A DNA stretch of 64,000 nt from Bacillus pseudomycoides (GTDB taxonomy: Bacteria; Bacillota; Bacilli; Bacillales; Bacillaceae_G). The position numbers and the translations under genes were made by a program. The notes beneath the pieces are model-generated. The model saw only the letters and a list, made by a program, of their open reading frames with translations, was not told the DNA's origin and made no database searches. Each line of letters begins with the position of its first letter. Position 1 is the stretch's first letter. Location: contig NZ_NUQE01000023.1 of the NCBI RefSeq assembly GCF_002582035.1, forward strand, positions 1 to 64,000. Reading direction: 5' to 3'. Below, piece after piece: positions 50,565-59,998 of the stretch.

Positions 50565-53500
50565 CTAACTCTTGTTCCTCTCCTCTTCTTCTATGCCATA
50601 CAAAGAGATTGATAATAAATCCAAAAATAGCTAAGCCAATAATACATCCAAAAATAGCAGGCTCACTATTTTTACCACTTATAAAGTTATTTAAAAATGT
50701 TTCAAGATACTGAAGTGGTGAGAATTCACGTATTTTTCCAAAGTACGACATCTTATCTATATTCATTCCCACTGCATTCGTTAAGAACAAATACATACTA
50801 AAGAATGTTAATAATATAAACATCCCAATCATTTTTACCTGACGTAATAAGTATGTGGAAATCAGAACTAAAGCAGCCATAATCATTGTAATAGAACCAA
50901 TCCACATTAAATTACGTGTCTGATCAAATTGTAGTAAATGCCCTGAAATAATACCAATCGTTATCCCTTCTGCAATTGCAATCCCTAAAGTAATTGCAGT
51001 AATTGGTACATTTGAAAGCAACGTCGAGAATTCTTCTTCAAAATCATCTTTTTGACTACGTCTTTTCTCTTGATGTGCGATTGCATAAGAAGTAAATAAA
51101 GCAACAATAAAGCATACCAATACCATTAAGTACGGTGTAAACGCATCTCCAGCTGTAATCGTACCATCATTTTGTTTCTGAACTGGACTTGCTAAAAATT
51201 GATATAAGTCTTCATTTTGACGCTCTCCAACACGGCTATTTGACAGTACTTTCGCAAAGTTTTTGGAGAAATCCTTGTCATCTGCTACTTTTTCACTATA
51301 ATCATCTAGTAATGTATTCGCTTTCGATACAATCGTTACACCACTATCTTGAATTTCTTTTGCCTGATTATTAATTTCATCAAACGTTTTATACACGTTA
51401 TCTGCCGCTAATAGATTTCCTTTAGACGCATCACTTAAAGATTGGCTTTGTGTTAACAATGAATTATACTCAGAATTTAATGCTAACACGGCTGTTTGTT
51501 CACCATCTCGATTAGTCGCCACTACTTTTTGGTCATCTATTAATTTCAAGCTATTTTCACGCCATGCTTCTACATTTTTTAAGTATTCTCCTAAAGTCGC
51601 ATTCATAACTTGAGCTTGTTCTGTTGTTTGTTTTAATACTTCTGCCAAGTGTTCTGAATTTTGATCAGCATTACCTACTAATTCCATATACGTATCGACT
51701 TTTTGTTTTAAATCATTTGTTTCTGCCGTTATTTCACCAGTAATCTCAGTTGCAATAAAGTTTGCCATTACATCTACTATATCTTGCTTATTGAAAATAT
51801 AATAAAGAGAATCTGGTGCTGCTTGATCACTTAATGTTCCTTCTTCTAACTTTGTTTTTAAATCTCCTGACTTCATATCAAAGCCATAATACAATTCATA
51901 CAAACTTAACAATTGCTGATAAGCTTGTACTGATTTAACAGAATCGCTAATTAATACATTTGTTGAATCTGGAAATAAATTCTCTGCCTTTTGATGTGAG
52001 ATTCGATCATTCGTGCGTTCAATTGTTTCTACCTTAGGTTTATCTTTGTTAGGATCACCTGGGTTTGTCCCACCACCGTTATTAGGATCACCTGGGTTCG
52101 TTCCATCACCCTTATTTGGATCACTTGGGGTTGTTCCATCGCCCTTATTTGGATCACTTGGAGTTGTTCCATCGCCCTTATTTGGATCGCTTGGAGTTGT
52201 TCCATCGCCCTTATTTGGATCACTTGGGGTTGTTCCGCTGCCCTTATTTGGATCACTTGGGGTTGTTCCATTGCCCTTATTAGGATCACCTGGGTTTGTA
52301 TCCGTTGTTTGTACTGTTTTCGTTACCTTTTGTGAGGCTGCACTTATCGATGTATTACCAGTTTTTCCGGCATCTTCTTTTCCATTAGGATTGGAAGGCT
52401 TTCCTGTTTCAGGAGGTGTTTTCTTCTCAGACTTATGATCTAAATTCCACTGCCAATTTACTGGAGTAAACACATCTATATTTGCATTCAGATCTAGTAA
52501 TTTAACATGTACACGAACATCCAAATTTCCTTCTTCTCGCGCTGGTAAAGTAACTGTGCCATTATTTAAAAATTCTTCTGTATAATCTTTTCCATCAATT
52601 ACTAACGACTGGTTATCTGAATATAGACCAAACCCACTCGGAAGATTTAAAGTGAACGTTTGAGTAGCATCCATCTTCGGTACTTTTTTGACATCGTTAA
52701 AGACGACTCCTTTTGTTGCAAGACCCTCTTTAATGGTTTTTATTGTATTTCCTAAAGGGATTTGTCCTGTACCTTCAGGATAAAATTGATTCTCTGTATT
52801 GTACTTTTCAGTAACAAAAATGACATTTTTCAACTCTTTTTTTGTCTCATCTGGTAAAGAAAGCTGATCTATCTCATCCTTATTCATACTCGGTAAGTGA
52901 TTGATTAGCTGTTCAATTTTCTGCTTAATTGCATCGTTCGGTTGTTGCATAAGTGTATTTAGATATACTGCTTTTTGATCCTCACCCGAAATGGCTTTCT
53001 TTAATTTCTCACGAGTCTCAGCTTCAATATCCGACTTTAATTTTTCTGTTAAATCTGCATCGTAGCTGCTAATTTTACTATTAACGTCTGTTAAGTAATT
53101 TTGAATAGCAGCTGAATCTGATAAAATATTAGCATTAGCTTTTTGATCTGCAAGAGTGAATTGATCAGCTATCGCTTTGTTAGTTAACTCCAAAGTATCT
53201 AGTCTTTTTAATACATCCGCTGTACTTAAATCGCTATTGAATTGATTCAGTTGGTTAGAGAAATTATTTGCAACTAAACTATTTTCTCCTTGTGTTTTTT
53301 GGAAATTACCAAAACTATTTTGGAAAGCCAAATTAGATTGTGCGGTTCCATCAATATTTTGTTCAAATCCATTCAAGACACCTTGAAACCCTTTAAATGT
53401 ATCTATTGAAACTCCTGTATAATCTTGTACTGTTTTAAATTGTTGTGTATAGTTTGCTAAAGGGCTTTGTACATCTGTCTTATAGGCATTAAATTGAGCT

Positions 53501-54039
53501 TGTTCTTTGTTGGTGATTGCCTGTATATTATCTTGTGCACCTTGTAAATTTCCAATAATACTAGCAAAATAAACATCTACTATATGTTTATTAAACTCTT
53601 CTAAAATAGAAGCCGCCGTATTTTCTGCCTCTGCCTTCAAATCTTTATTACCAGTAGCATTAATTTTGTAACTTATCGTTACTTTTTCTGGCGAATCTGA
53701 ATTAATAGCAACCGCTTTCTGAGAAAAATCATTCGGAATAACAATCATCATGTTATAATTATTATTCTTCAAACCATTTTCCGCTATTCCGCGACTTACT
53801 ACATACCATTGTTGTGTATCATTTTTGCTAATGTTTTTTATAAACTGATCTCCAAAATTTATTTTCTGCCCTTCAAATGTTGCTCCCTGATCTTCGTTTA
53901 CTACGGCAACTGCCATTTTTTTAGCACTAGCTTCATCCTTTTTTTCAACCTTATGATTTAATGCTAAATAGGAAGTTCCAGTTGCTAATACAAGAGCTAA
54001 AACAATAAACAACAAGATCCTCCATTGAATTTTTTTCAC
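50536..54039 (-). CDS. esaA: T7SS membrane protein EsaA (YueB-like)
   Basis: This 1167-residue protein has one N-terminal helix (7-27), a large extracytoplasmic region (about 30-950) with coiled coils, and about six C-terminal helices, as in EsaA/YueB. YueB is the phage SPP1 receptor in B. subtilis. The ectodomain contains a low-complexity 11-residue repeat of the TPSDPNKGDGT type (around residues 580-664) that is likely to vary between strains. The start is GTG at 54039 with AGGAG nine bases upstream. Confidence 0.92.
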   Translation of the reverse strand: MKKIQWRILLFIVLALVLATGTSYLALNHKVEKKDEASAKKMAVAVVNEDQGATFEGQKINFGDQFIKNISKNDTQQWYVVSRGIAENGLKNNNYNMMIVIPNDFSQKAVAINSDSPEKVTISYKINATGNKDLKAEAENTAASILEEFNKHIVDVYFASIIGNLQGAQDNIQAITNKEQAQFNAYKTDVQSPLANYTQQFKTVQDYTGVSIDTFKGFQGVLNGFEQNIDGTAQSNLAFQNSFGNFQKTQGENSLVANNFSNQLNQFNSDLSTADVLKRLDTLELTNKAIADQFTLADQKANANILSDSAAIQNYLTDVNSKISSYDADLTEKLKSDIEAETREKLKKAISGEDQKAVYLNTLMQQPNDAIKQKIEQLINHLPSMNKDEIDQLSLPDETKKELKNVIFVTEKYNTENQFYPEGTGQIPLGNTIKTIKEGLATKGVVFNDVKKVPKMDATQTFTLNLPSGFGLYSDNQSLVIDGKDYTEEFLNNGTVTLPAREEGNLDVRVHVKLLDLNANIDVFTPVNWQWNLDHKSEKKTPPETGKPSNPNGKEDAGKTGNTSISAASQKVTKTVQTTDTNPGDPNKGNGTTPSDPNKGSGTTPSDPNKGDGTTPSDPNKGDGTTPSDPNKGDGTTPSDPNKGDGTNPGDPNNGGGTNPGDPNKDKPKVETIERTNDRISHQKAENLFPDSTNVLISDSVKSVQAYQQLLSLYELYYGFDMKSGDLKTKLEEGTLSDQAAPDSLYYIFNKQDIVDVMANFIATEITGEITAETNDLKQKVDTYMELVGNADQNSEHLAEVLKQTTEQAQVMNATLGEYLKNVEAWRENSLKLIDDQKVVATNRDGEQTAVLALNSEYNSLLTQSQSLSDASKGNLLAADNVYKTFDEINNQAKEIQDSGVTIVSKANTLLDDYSEKVADDKDFSKNFAKVLSNSRVGERQNEDLYQFLASPVQKQNDGTITAGDAFTPYLMVLVCFIVALFTSYAIAHQEKRRSQKDDFEEEFSTLLSNVPITAITLGIAIAEGITIGIISGHLLQFDQTRNLMWIGSITMIMAALVLISTYLLRQVKMIGMFILLTFFSMYLFLTNAVGMNIDKMSYFGKIREFSPLQYLETFLNNFISGKNSEPAIFGCIIGLAIFGFIINLFVWHRRRGEEQELDDQITESIS
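52050..52301 (-). repeat. 33-bp tandem repeat inside esaA
   Basis: Seven full 33-base units plus a partial one encode NPGDPNK/TPSDPNKGDGT-like units. The central four are identical at the protein level and nearly so at the DNA level, indicating recent copy-number change. Confidence 0.9.
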
Positions 54040-54188
54040 TACTTACCACTCCTGTGAATATGAAATAATGTATCCATTGTTAGAATGCAGCTTATTTTTT
54101 TCTTTCAAATGTATAGCTTTATACTGCATCAACAGAATTGCAATGGAGAGAATGCTTATATTAAAAATTTAAAGTTAAACCACTTATA

Positions 54189-54230
54189 GATAAATCAGCC
54201 ATACAACAAAAGTCGTATGGCTCATTTATC
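54189..54230 (-). terminator. hairpin between esxA and esaA
   Basis: GATAAAT-x-AGCCATAC / GTATGGCT-x-ATTTATC forms a long hairpin with no strong U-tract. It could partially terminate or stabilise the esxA transcript, giving more esxA than downstream mRNA. Confidence 0.5.
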
Positions 54231-54253
54231 TATCATCTACTATTCAAACTTTC

Positions 54254-54550
54254 TTATTTCAAGCCAAAATTACGTGATAACTGCTCATCATGTTCAGAAA
54301 CAGCTTGTGCAGTTTTATCTAATTGAACGTTAATGTCATGTAATAATTGAGAGAAACTTTGTACTTTCGGTTTTAATTCATTAAATTGTTGATCAAACCC
54401 TTGGAAAGCACGGCCTTCCCATTCACCTCTTAATTCATTTTGTAAACCTTCCAGCTTGCGTAAAATACTATCAATTTCTTGAGAGCTTCTACCATATAGA
54501 GCTGCTTTAGCTTTGAGTTCCTCAGGACTCATACGAATTTGTCCAGACAT
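54254..54550 (-). CDS. esxA: WXG100 secreted protein EsxA
   Basis: This 98-residue WXG100 protein forms a helical hairpin with W44-E-G46 at the turn (GEWEGRAFQGF). The C-terminal SEHDEQLSRNFGLK lies in the secretion-signal region, though the exact YxxxD/E motif is not evident. It is the first gene of the T7SS operon, an export substrate and core component. RBS AGGAGG upstream. The closest named homologues are YukE/EsxA. Confidence 0.94.
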   Translation of the reverse strand: MSGQIRMSPEELKAKAALYGRSSQEIDSILRKLEGLQNELRGEWEGRAFQGFDQQFNELKPKVQSFSQLLHDINVQLDKTAQAVSEHDEQLSRNFGLK

Positions 54551-54613
54551 TTAATATTCCTCCTATCAATCTGCAAAAATTGTAAAATTAACCATTTTAA
54601 TTTTACTATTTCC

Positions 54614-54619
54614 ATTATA
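54614..54619 (-). promoter_or_regulatory. -10 element of the T7SS operon
   Basis: TATAAT on the minus strand, about 65 bases before the esxA start. A clear -35 was not found, so an activator may be needed. Confidence 0.4.
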
Positions 54620-54789
54620 ACAATAATGATAAAATAATAGGAAGAAGAATTTACCTTTTTGCATGTAAATACCCAATATTAGAAATATTTATTTAATATA
54701 TAAATATAATAATAAAGTGTTATTACGCAAGAATAACTGTAATCTAATACAGATTTTTAAAAATCATATTAGAAACCTGGTTAAGCACA

Positions 54790-54833
54790 CAAAAAAGAGA
54801 CTGGATGAAATTTCATCCAGTCTCTTTTTTTTC
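54790..54833. terminator. terminator downstream of the menFDHB operon
   Basis: AAAAAAGAGACTGGATGAAA/TTTCATCCAGTCTCTTTTTT is a perfect 20-base stem, bidirectional, between menB and the T7SS promoter. Confidence 0.95.
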
Positions 54834-54843
54834 ATCTTCCCGA

Positions 54844-54967
54844 TCACTATCCAGCTGCGGTGGCTAGAACAATCGGCCGTTTCGCGCCTTCCTGCGAGGT
54901 AAAGAACACCTCTTCGTCAGGAGCGCAGGCGTCCTCTTGTTCTAAACGAGCCACCTCCGCTTTCATC
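54844..54967 (-). other. GC-rich folded element / 39-codon ORF after menB
   Basis: This stretch is much richer in GC than its surroundings. GCGGTGGCT (54857-54865) pairs with AGCCA...CCGC (54949-54960), AGAACAA (54866-54872) with TTGTTCT (54937-54943), CCTGCG (54891-54896) with CGCAGG (54924-54929), and AGGT with ACCT inside. An ORF starting at the ATG that overlaps the menB stop reads [20 protein letters not shown] and ends ATAAG. Whether it acts as RNA or peptide is unknown. No repeat copy is seen in the window. Confidence 0.45.
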
Positions 54968-55784
54968 ACGGAAAACGAGGGAATTGTCCAAAGTCCGGAC
55001 GGCGTTTTTCTTTAAACGCATCGCGGCCTTCTTTTGCTTCATCTGTTGTGTAGTATAGTAGCGTTGCATCGCCAGCTAGTTGCTGAATACCTGCAAGACC
55101 ATCTGTATCTGCATTAAATGCAGCTTTTAAGAAACGAAGTGCCATCGGGCTGTTTGCTAAAATTTCTTCTGCCCATTTTACTGTTTCTTCTTCTAGCTGT
55201 TCTAATGGTACAACTGTGTTAATTAAGCCCATATCAAGTGCTTCTTGCGCGTTGTATTGACGGCATAAGTACCAAATTTCACGAGCTTTCTTATGGCCAA
55301 CCATACGAGCTAAATAGCCAGCACCGTATCCACCATCAAAGCTACCTACTTTTGGACCCGTTTGGCCAAATACTGCGTTATCTGCTGCGATTGTTAAATC
55401 ACATACGATGTGAAGAACATGTCCACCACCGATTGCGTAACCTGCTACCATTGCGATAACTGGTTTTGGAATTGCGCGAATTAAACGTTGTAAGTCTAAT
55501 ACGTTTAGGCGCGGGATTTGGTCTTCACCAACATATCCGCCATGACCGCGAACCTTTTGGTCACCGCCAGAACAGAATGCACGGCCACCTTCACCTGTTA
55601 AAATGATAACACCAACATGTTCATCATCTCGTGCATGTGCAAAAGCATCGATTAACTCCATTACCGTTTTTGGACGGAATGCGTTATGTACTTCAGGACG
55701 GTTAATCGAAATTTTTGCGATTCCATTGTATGTGGAGTAAATAATATCTTCGTAATTGCCTTCTTTTACCCATTCAATAGCCAT
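54966..55784 (-). CDS. menB: 1,4-dihydroxy-2-naphthoyl-CoA synthase MenB
   Basis: This 272-residue crotonase-family enzyme cyclises o-succinylbenzoyl-CoA. Motifs: [11 protein letters not shown], the oxyanion-hole region [30 protein letters not shown] and [17 protein letters not shown]. The C-terminal [12 protein letters not shown] is typical. Started at ATG 55784 with AAAAGGAGG upstream. The same frame is open from menH without a stop, so it may also be made as a fusion. Overlapped at its stop by a downstream ATG. Confidence 0.95.
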   Translation of the reverse strand: MAIEWVKEGNYEDIIYSTYNGIAKISINRPEVHNAFRPKTVMELIDAFAHARDDEHVGVIILTGEGGRAFCSGGDQKVRGHGGYVGEDQIPRLNVLDLQRLIRAIPKPVIAMVAGYAIGGGHVLHIVCDLTIAADNAVFGQTGPKVGSFDGGYGAGYLARMVGHKKAREIWYLCRQYNAQEALDMGLINTVVPLEQLEEETVKWAEEILANSPMALRFLKAAFNADTDGLAGIQQLAGDATLLYYTTDEAKEGRDAFKEKRRPDFGQFPRFP

Positions 55785-56609
55785 TTTATCTCTACCTCCT
55801 TTTATGTTTTGCAAAAAGCCCATTACTATTGTATCAAACTTTTGCGGTTGTTCCACATGAATTGCATGGCCCGCTCCAATAATTTGTACAAATTCAGCAT
55901 GAGTGAGATGTTTTTTCATCTTTGTTAAGATGTGAAAGAACTTTTCATCGTATTCTCCGCTCATGAGTAAGACCGGCATTTGCAAGTGTTGCAATTCATA
56001 CCACCAAGATGGCTGCGCTCCTGTTCCCATGCCTCGTAAGCTATTCGCAAGGCCCTCAGAATCATTAGCTAATCTTTCTTCGCGTACGCGATCCTGTACA
56101 TGAAGCGGTAACTTTTTTTGCGTGGCAAAGAGCGGAATGTTCTCCCACTTTTCAACAAAAGCAGCTATCCCTTCTCTTTCAATGTTTTGGGCCAGCTGTT
56201 CATCCTTTTTCCTACGCTCTTCACGTTCTTCTTCTGTTATCAGTCCCGCTGTACAGTTTTCTAACAAAAGAGACAAGACGCGCTCTGGATATAAACAAGC
56301 AAGCGTAAGCGCAAGACGCCCCCCCATAGAATAACCTAACATATGCGCTTTCTCAATTTGCAAATGATCGAGCAATGCAATGAGATGCGCAGCTACCGTT
56401 TCAATATTATAGTGCTCGATTTCCTTTGGATTTTCTGTTTTACCGTGTCCAATAAGATCAACTAAAATTACTTGAAATTCCTTGCTCCATGCAGGAACAA
56501 AAGAACGCCATGTTTCCATGCTGCCTGTAAAACCATGAAGGACAAGAAGCGGCTCACCGCTTCCGATTACTTCATATTCGTAAGAAACACCATGTACGTT
56601 TACTTTCAT
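55785..56609 (-). CDS. menH: SHCHC synthase MenH, lacking its own stop codon
   Basis: This alpha/beta hydrolase eliminates pyruvate from SEPHCHC to give SHCHC. Motifs: [10 protein letters not shown], nucleophile GYSMGG, and late [11 protein letters not shown], with the Ser-Asp-His triad available. The hydrolase region is about 270 residues, but no stop follows. The frame runs through GGRDK into MenB (547 residues in total). The menB SD lies in this junction, so separate MenB can still be made. It overlaps menD by four bases. Confidence 0.88.
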
Positions 56610-58360
56610 TTCCCTTCACCTTGCAATGCTTCAGAAACAATGGCTGATGCCTCTGCCATAATGTCACGATGAAGCTGTAAGTTCTCTTCACGGTCCGTTT
56701 TCATTTCAATGACATGTAATCCATCTTCTCTCGTACCTTTGTCCACTTCATTACGAAACGCTTCCCATGTTTTTACGCGCTGGAATGAACCGTTATACAT
56801 CTTAACGACATGTTCATAATCAAGTCCAAGCGGCGTACCAAATAACGCTTCAAAATGTTCTTTCTGCTCATACTGTGGTAAAAATGAGAAAATACCGCCG
56901 CCATCATTGTTCACGACAACAATGGTTGCATTTAAATCGTGTAACTTTGCCGCTAACAATCCATTTAAATCATGGTAGAACGATAAATCCCCCACAACTA
57001 ATACGAGCGGCTCACGAGCTACACTTACTCCAAGCGCTGTCGAAATAATGCCATCAATACCATTGACACCACGATTTGCTAGTACTTCAATATTTTTATC
57101 ATTTGAGAAGAAAAATGTATCTGTATCACGAATTGGCATGCTGTTACCTACAAATAAAGTTGCATCATTTGGTAGAACATCTACAAGTTCTGTAATCACT
57201 TTTCCTTCAAATGCATGCTCATACGATTTCATTTCAGTAAGCTTCTCTTTTGTTACGGCATTCATTTGTTGCCACATGTGAAGCCAGTCATAGTTGCTTT
57301 GCTGCTTCGCACCATTTACAAGCTGCTCACAAAATTTAGCGTCATTGGCGTACACAACTTCTGTGGACATCAGCGCTGAATCACGCCAATTTCCAGATTC
57401 ATCAACGACAATGTGCAATGCCTCCGTTTGCTTTTTTAAATATTGCGTAAGCGCTTTGGAAACTGGCATGCCGCCAAAGCGAATGATCACATCTGGCTTC
57501 CAACTATCGCGAAGTTGTTCATTTCGTAAAAATGTATCATAGCAATCTAGAATCGTCTCTTTATCGTGAAGACCGCTGCGAAGACCAGAAAGCGGATCTG
57601 CAAGAATCGGATAACCATATGCTTTTGAAAAAGCCACGACAGCTTCTGCAATATTAGGATGGCTATCATCTCCACATACAATAAGCCCCTTTTTCATATG
57701 CGAAAGGCGCTCTCGTAAAGATGCTGCATATTCATCCGTCACCGCTATTTTCCCTTGATGAACGGTTGTTTCGTATTCTCCGCGGCCTTTATCCCATAAA
57801 TTTTCTAAAGAGAAATTCGGAATTAACGGCTCGCGAAGCGGAAAGTTTACATGAACGGGCCCTTTCGGCGTTTGTAATGCCGCTGCTACTCCTCGTCCCG
57901 CTGTCATCCGTGCATATCGATACATTGGTTCTGCTGCTTCTGGAAGTGCCATTTCAATAAATTGTTTTACAAACGAACCGAACAAATGAAATTGATTCAT
58001 CGCTTGCGGTGCACCAATATCTCGCAATTCATGCGGACGATCCGCTGTCAGTACGAGAAGCGGAACGCGCGAATGAAATGCTTCACATATAGCTGGATAA
58101 TAATTTGCTGCCGCTGTACCTGATGTACATAATAAGGCGACAGGGCGTTTTTTTGCCTTTGCAATGCCAAGAGCAAAAAAGGCTGCTGATCTTTCATCCA
58201 CGTGTAAATATGTGCGGATTTGTTCGTGTTGTGTCATTAATAAGGCAAGCGGCGTTGACCGCGAACCCGGGCTAATGACAACATCCTGCACATTCAGGCG
58301 CGCCAATTCATCAACAAACGCGCCTAAGTAATATGATAATGCTTCTATATGATTGCTCAT
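56606..58360 (-). CDS. menD: SEPHCHC synthase MenD
   Basis: This 584-residue ThDP enzyme joins isochorismate and 2-oxoglutarate. N-terminal [15 protein letters not shown] and the cofactor-binding [13 protein letters not shown]...[13 protein letters not shown] segments are typical of MenD, and the active-site Glu lies in [13 protein letters not shown]. Four-base overlaps with both menF and menH show a coupled operon. Full length for the family. Confidence 0.96.
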   Translation of the reverse strand: MSNHIEALSYYLGAFVDELARLNVQDVVISPGSRSTPLALLMTQHEQIRTYLHVDERSAAFFALGIAKAKKRPVALLCTSGTAAANYYPAICEAFHSRVPLLVLTADRPHELRDIGAPQAMNQFHLFGSFVKQFIEMALPEAAEPMYRYARMTAGRGVAAALQTPKGPVHVNFPLREPLIPNFSLENLWDKGRGEYETTVHQGKIAVTDEYAASLRERLSHMKKGLIVCGDDSHPNIAEAVVAFSKAYGYPILADPLSGLRSGLHDKETILDCYDTFLRNEQLRDSWKPDVIIRFGGMPVSKALTQYLKKQTEALHIVVDESGNWRDSALMSTEVVYANDAKFCEQLVNGAKQQSNYDWLHMWQQMNAVTKEKLTEMKSYEHAFEGKVITELVDVLPNDATLFVGNSMPIRDTDTFFFSNDKNIEVLANRGVNGIDGIISTALGVSVAREPLVLVVGDLSFYHDLNGLLAAKLHDLNATIVVVNNDGGGIFSFLPQYEQKEHFEALFGTPLGLDYEHVVKMYNGSFQRVKTWEAFRNEVDKGTREDGLHVIEMKTDREENLQLHRDIMAEASAIVSEALQGEGK

Positions 58361-59751
58361 CTAGATAGTCCCTCCAAAGCAGAAAGCATCGGTTTAAATT
58401 TCAACCTTGTTTCCTCATACTCTAAATGCGGCTTTGAATCAATAACAATGCCGCAGCCAGCAAATAACGAAGCTTGTTTACCAGACAATAATCCACAGCG
58501 AAGTGCTACCGCAAACTCACCGTTTCCTTGCTCATCGATCCAGCCAATTGGCGCTCCGTATAAGCCTCGGTCTAATAGCTCTACTTCACGAATCAATTTC
58601 AGCGCTTCTTCTCGCGGTGTTCCTCCAAGAGCTGGTGTTGGATGAAGTTCTTCAATCATCGATAATAAATCACCATTTCCATTTGCTTGTACTGGTGTAT
58701 ATAGATGAAGTAAATTTTTCGTCTTCAATAATTGCGGTTCATATGGAATATCGACCGTTTCACAATGCCTTGTTAACACACTGCGAATCATGTCTACAAC
58801 ATAATCATGCTCTGCTAAATTTTTCTCATCATGCAAAAGTTCATATCCATTCTCTTTCGTTTCCTCTTCTGAAGCACCTCGTCCAATCGAACCGGCAAGA
58901 CACATGGATGTATATGTTTCCCCCTCTTTACGAAGAAGCCTTTCTGGCGTTGCTCCTAAGAAACACGTTCCTTTATAATCAAACGCAAATACATAACAAT
59001 CCGGTTGTCCTATGCGAAGTGCTGCCAAAACAGAAGCCGAATCAACATCTTTATCCATAACAAGTTGCATCTCACGAGCTAACACAACTTTTTGGACAGC
59101 TCCTCGCTTCATTTCTTCCTGCACTCGTTCAATTGCTTGCAACCATTTCCCCGGCTCTACCTCGACTTTCGAAAGAATGGTCACATTCTCTTCCACGAAG
59201 GAATGCTTGCTTTGCTGCAACAATTGCTCCTCAGCGTTTTGCAATTCCTCATAAATCTGTTCTGCACAATCATTTCCAGAAACAAAACGGTTCACTGTTA
59301 ACCATGTCTTTTCATTCTTTACCGTTAACAAAAAGGCTGGTAATTGCAGTGTTGTATCGTGAAATGACTTCCATAAATCTGTTCTTTCTTTTCTTGGATC
59401 AAAAGCAAAACCACCAAATAAAAGCGGCCCTGTTCCAAATTCGTAAGTATCACGATGAATTACTGCTTCGCTTTTCAATCGCTCCCACTCTTGACGAGCA
59501 TTTTGAAAGCGCTTATTAGAAGAATTTGCTATAGTAAAGGCAGAACCTACTCCAGCGAAGATAACGTGCTGCGATGGATCTGCAAAATAACATCTGTCTC
59601 TATATCCAAATTGTGGTCCTGCTGCATAAAAAAGAAGTGGATCAATCCATTCCACTTGCTTCACAGAACTAACGAGTACTTGCCCGTCAGCCGCGCGCTG
59701 AATCGCAGTAAGAATCACATCTTTTACATCATGTTGTTTCGTTTGAATCAC
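58357..59751 (-). CDS. menF: isochorismate synthase MenF
   Basis: This 464-residue chorismate-utilising enzyme is first of the menaquinone operon. The C-terminal catalytic domain has [40 protein letters not shown] and [15 protein letters not shown]. The start is GTG at 59751 after GGGGGAG. A good sigma-A promoter lies upstream on the minus strand. It overlaps menD by four bases. Confidence 0.95.
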   Translation of the reverse strand: MIQTKQHDVKDVILTAIQRAADGQVLVSSVKQVEWIDPLLFYAAGPQFGYRDRCYFADPSQHVIFAGVGSAFTIANSSNKRFQNARQEWERLKSEAVIHRDTYEFGTGPLLFGGFAFDPRKERTDLWKSFHDTTLQLPAFLLTVKNEKTWLTVNRFVSGNDCAEQIYEELQNAEEQLLQQSKHSFVEENVTILSKVEVEPGKWLQAIERVQEEMKRGAVQKVVLAREMQLVMDKDVDSASVLAALRIGQPDCYVFAFDYKGTCFLGATPERLLRKEGETYTSMCLAGSIGRGASEEETKENGYELLHDEKNLAEHDYVVDMIRSVLTRHCETVDIPYEPQLLKTKNLLHLYTPVQANGNGDLLSMIEELHPTPALGGTPREEALKLIREVELLDRGLYGAPIGWIDEQGNGEFAVALRCGLLSGKQASLFAGCGIVIDSKPHLEYEETRLKFKPMLSALEGLSR

Positions 59752-59800
59752 ACAGTCTCCCCCCTATGGGCGAAAAATAGTCATAAATACGCTTGATTTT

Positions 59801-59830
59801 AAGATACACCTCAAATGAAAGGTGTGTCAA
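59801..59830 (-). promoter_or_regulatory. menF promoter with inverted repeat
   Basis: TTGACA (59825-59830), 18 bases, TATCTT (59801-59806) on the minus strand. ACACCT (59806-59811) and AGGTGT (59820-59825) form an inverted repeat across the spacer, a possible operator. Confidence 0.65.
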
Positions 59831-59878
59831 TGTTTAGCATTTCTGAGAAAATCCGAGCATATTCCTAGAAAATAAACA

Positions 59879-59907
59879 TTGACACTATATGATGCTTTTC
59901 CTACACT
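59879..59907 (+). promoter_or_regulatory. menA promoter
   Basis: TTGACA (59879-59884), 17 bases, TACACT (59902-59907), divergent from the menF promoter, about 92 bases before menA. Confidence 0.65.
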
Positions 59908-59998
59908 TAATTGTGTACTTTTTGTGTACGTGTTCCGCTCTAATGAGCAGTAAGAACTCATTTTTATTTTATATAACAAACAGATAGGAGGATTCCAT

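Noticed and set aside
52013-52438. Plus-strand ORF with GSLGVVPSPLF-type repeats
   Set aside because: Antisense reading of the esaA 33-bp tandem repeat.
43122-54550. Prophage or conjugative element origin of the T7SS block
   Set aside because: No integrase, attachment repeats, tRNA target or phage structural genes are seen around 34-55 kb.
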